Of a stretch of 15,765 bases of DNA, positions 14,657-15,765 are shown in pieces. A program made the position numbers and the translations under genes. Origin of the DNA: JBHHWH01 sp046756405 (GTDB lineage: Bacteria; Actinomycetota; Acidimicrobiia; Spongiisociales; ZC4RG35); NCBI GenBank assembly GCA_046756405.1, contig JBHHWH010000055.1, positions 1-15,765 of the forward strand. Reading direction: 5' to 3'. Position 1 is the stretch's first letter. Every line of letters begins with the position of its first letter. The notes under the pieces are model-generated. The model ran no database searches and was not told the DNA's origin. It saw only the letters and a list, made by a program, of their open reading frames with translations.

Positions 14657-15765
14657 ATGTCAGGAATCGACCTGATCCAACTCGCTGTTCTCGTGATCTT
14701 CGCTGTCAACGCGTTGCTGCTGTTGACGCTGATCGTGACGAAGGAAATCCATCGCCGCCGGATGGAGGCCTTCGCCCGCCGCCGCGCCTATTACATCACG
14801 ATGATCGGAGGGCTTCTCGCCGACCCTGACCACGCCCAGCCCATCGACTCGAAAACCGCCCAGGACCCCGCATTCCTCGATGCTCTGATCGACGTCCGTA
14901 ACACCCTCACCGGCGAGGATGTGGCCACCCTGGCGGGCGTAATCGATGGAAGCGGTCTCACCGAACACCAGGCAGCACTGCTGCGACGTCGCTTCCCCCG
15001 GGGGCGACGGCTCCAGGCGGCCATGGCCCTCGCCGAGATCGGCGATGAATCCTCGGCGCAGATCCTCACCCAACACCTCGACGACCCCGACGACCAGGTG
15101 CGTATTCAATGCGCCCGAGGGTTGGGGAGGATGGGCTGGACTCCGGCCATCGATGCCATCGTGTCTCACCTCAGCATCGAGACCCCCTGGGTGCGCTCCC
15201 GCCTCGCCGACACTCTCGTCAGCTTCGGAAGCAAGGCGACATGGCCGCTGGTGGCCTATATAAAGGTCAACCACCAGTTCGAGACGACCGGTCCCGCGGC
15301 AGCGATCCGCGCCCTGGCCAGGATCGGCGACGACACCGCGGTGCGGCCCCTCATATACGTCCTGGAGCAGGCCGACGACCCGGAGATTCAGATCGCCGCG
15401 ATCGAAACCCTGGGCACATTGCGGGGGCCCCTCGCGGTACCGATCCTCCACGCGCTGTCGAGGTCGCTCGACTGGAGGCTCAGGGCCAAGGCCGCCACCG
15501 CCCTTGGCGAGATCGGCATGCCGGCGTCGCTACCGGTCCTGGTCAAGGGTCTACGTGACCCCAGTTGGTGGGTCCGTCGCAACTCGGCCAAGGCCCTGGC
15601 TCACATTCCCGGCGGCATCGACGATCTCTACAGGGCCCTGGGCGACCGCGACCGCTTCGCCAGAGACGCAGCTGCCGAGGCGCTCGCCGATGCGGGAGAA
15701 CTGGCTGCTGCTCACCAAAGGCTCGAGGAAGGGATAGCCACCGAGAGGGATCAGGTTCTGGTGGG
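14657..15765 (+). CDS. Membrane-anchored HEAT-repeat protein (3' end beyond window)
   Basis: An open frame from ATG at 14657 runs to the window edge with no stop, giving 369 residues so far. Residues 5-27 are one membrane helix (LIQLAVLVIFAVNALLLLTLIV), followed by a basic juxtamembrane stretch (KEIHRRRMEAFARRRAYY), so the remainder probably lies in the cytosol. From about residue 118 there are some eight HEAT/PBS-lyase-type helical repeats of about 30 residues, for example AAMALAEIGDESSAQILTQHL, AKAATALGEIGMPASLPVLVKGL and AKALAHIPGG. Such repeats bind other proteins. In other bacteria similar proteins lie beside glycosyltransferase or response-regulator genes; here a response regulator lies just upstream. 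CCAGG six bases before the ATG is a weak ribosome site. No enzyme function can be claimed. Confidence 0.85.
   Translation, partial: MSGIDLIQLAVLVIFAVNALLLLTLIVTKEIHRRRMEAFARRRAYYITMIGGLLADPDHAQPIDSKTAQDPAFLDALIDVRNTLTGEDVATLAGVIDGSGLTEHQAALLRRRFPRGRRLQAAMALAEIGDESSAQILTQHLDDPDDQVRIQCARGLGRMGWTPAIDAIVSHLSIETPWVRSRLADTLVSFGSKATWPLVAYIKVNHQFETTGPAAAIRALARIGDDTAVRPLIYVLEQADDPEIQIAAIETLGTLRGPLAVPILHALSRSLDWRLRAKAATALGEIGMPASLPVLVKGLRDPSWWVRRNSAKALAHIPGGIDDLYRALGDRDRFARDAAAEALADAGELAAAHQRLEEGIATERDQVLV

Noticed and set aside
14660..15451. 263-residue open frame on the minus strand
   Set aside because: Antisense to the HEAT-repeat gene, whose repeats and membrane helix are clear. The antisense product has no family pattern.

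Overview
The window looks like chromosomal DNA from a high-GC actinobacterium, perhaps from the Acidimicrobiia or a relative. The pointers are a DUF222/13E12-type gene fragment, a predicted F420-family (Rv0121-type) flavin-like barrel protein, a mycobacterial-type ImuA'/ImuB pair behind a CGAAC-N4-GTTCG LexA box, a fused isobutyryl-CoA mutase, and several genes whose -10 box lies 6-7 bases before the start codon, as in leaderless actinobacterial mRNAs. By eye G+C is about 60-65%. The lineage is inference; there is no rRNA or other marker gene to fix it.

Layout. 1-418 (-): DUF222 protein cut by the window edge. 525-1487 (+): CREST-superfamily, ceramidase-like membrane hydrolase. 1491-4832 (-): IcmF. 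4923-6409 (+): small conserved-looking unknown, membrane-anchored SGNH hydrolase, F420/FMN-type split-barrel protein, probably co-transcribed. 6375-6926 (-): 5-formyltetrahydrofolate cyclo-ligase, overlapping the previous gene tail to tail. 6979-7725 (+): PlsC acyltransferase. 7747-7776: strong bidirectional terminator. 7798-10868 (-): a two-gene operon for a Tat-exported Rieske protein and an arsenite-oxidase-family molybdoenzyme. 10919-10961: two perfect 20-bp direct repeats. 11021-11152 (+): an easily missed 43-residue single-helix membrane protein. 11158-13246 (-): imuB and imuA'. 13320-14198 (+): crotonase-family enzyme. 14231-14599 (+): single-domain response regulator. 14657-end (+): membrane-anchored HEAT-repeat protein, cut by the window edge.

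How the genes may work together. The Rieske/molybdoenzyme pair should form a periplasmic or cell-surface AioAB-like oxidoreductase. The Fe-S ligands and two of the four arsenite-pocket residues are kept, but the other half of the pocket differs, so the substrate is open. The twin repeats upstream resemble degenerate DosR/DevR half-site palindromes and may link the operon to oxygen or redox state. ImuA' and ImuB form the accessory part of the DnaE2 mutasome; both have lost classical catalytic residues, as expected for non-catalytic partners, and the LexA box indicates SOS control. IcmF, the crotonase, PlsC and the ceramidase-like protein are separate acyl-CoA and lipid functions without a clear shared pathway here.

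No tRNA, rRNA, CRISPR array, transposase or insertion sequence was seen. No gene-free stretch exceeds 300 bases; the longest is the 152-base divergent region 10869-11020. Many long antisense open frames are high-GC shadows and are left out.
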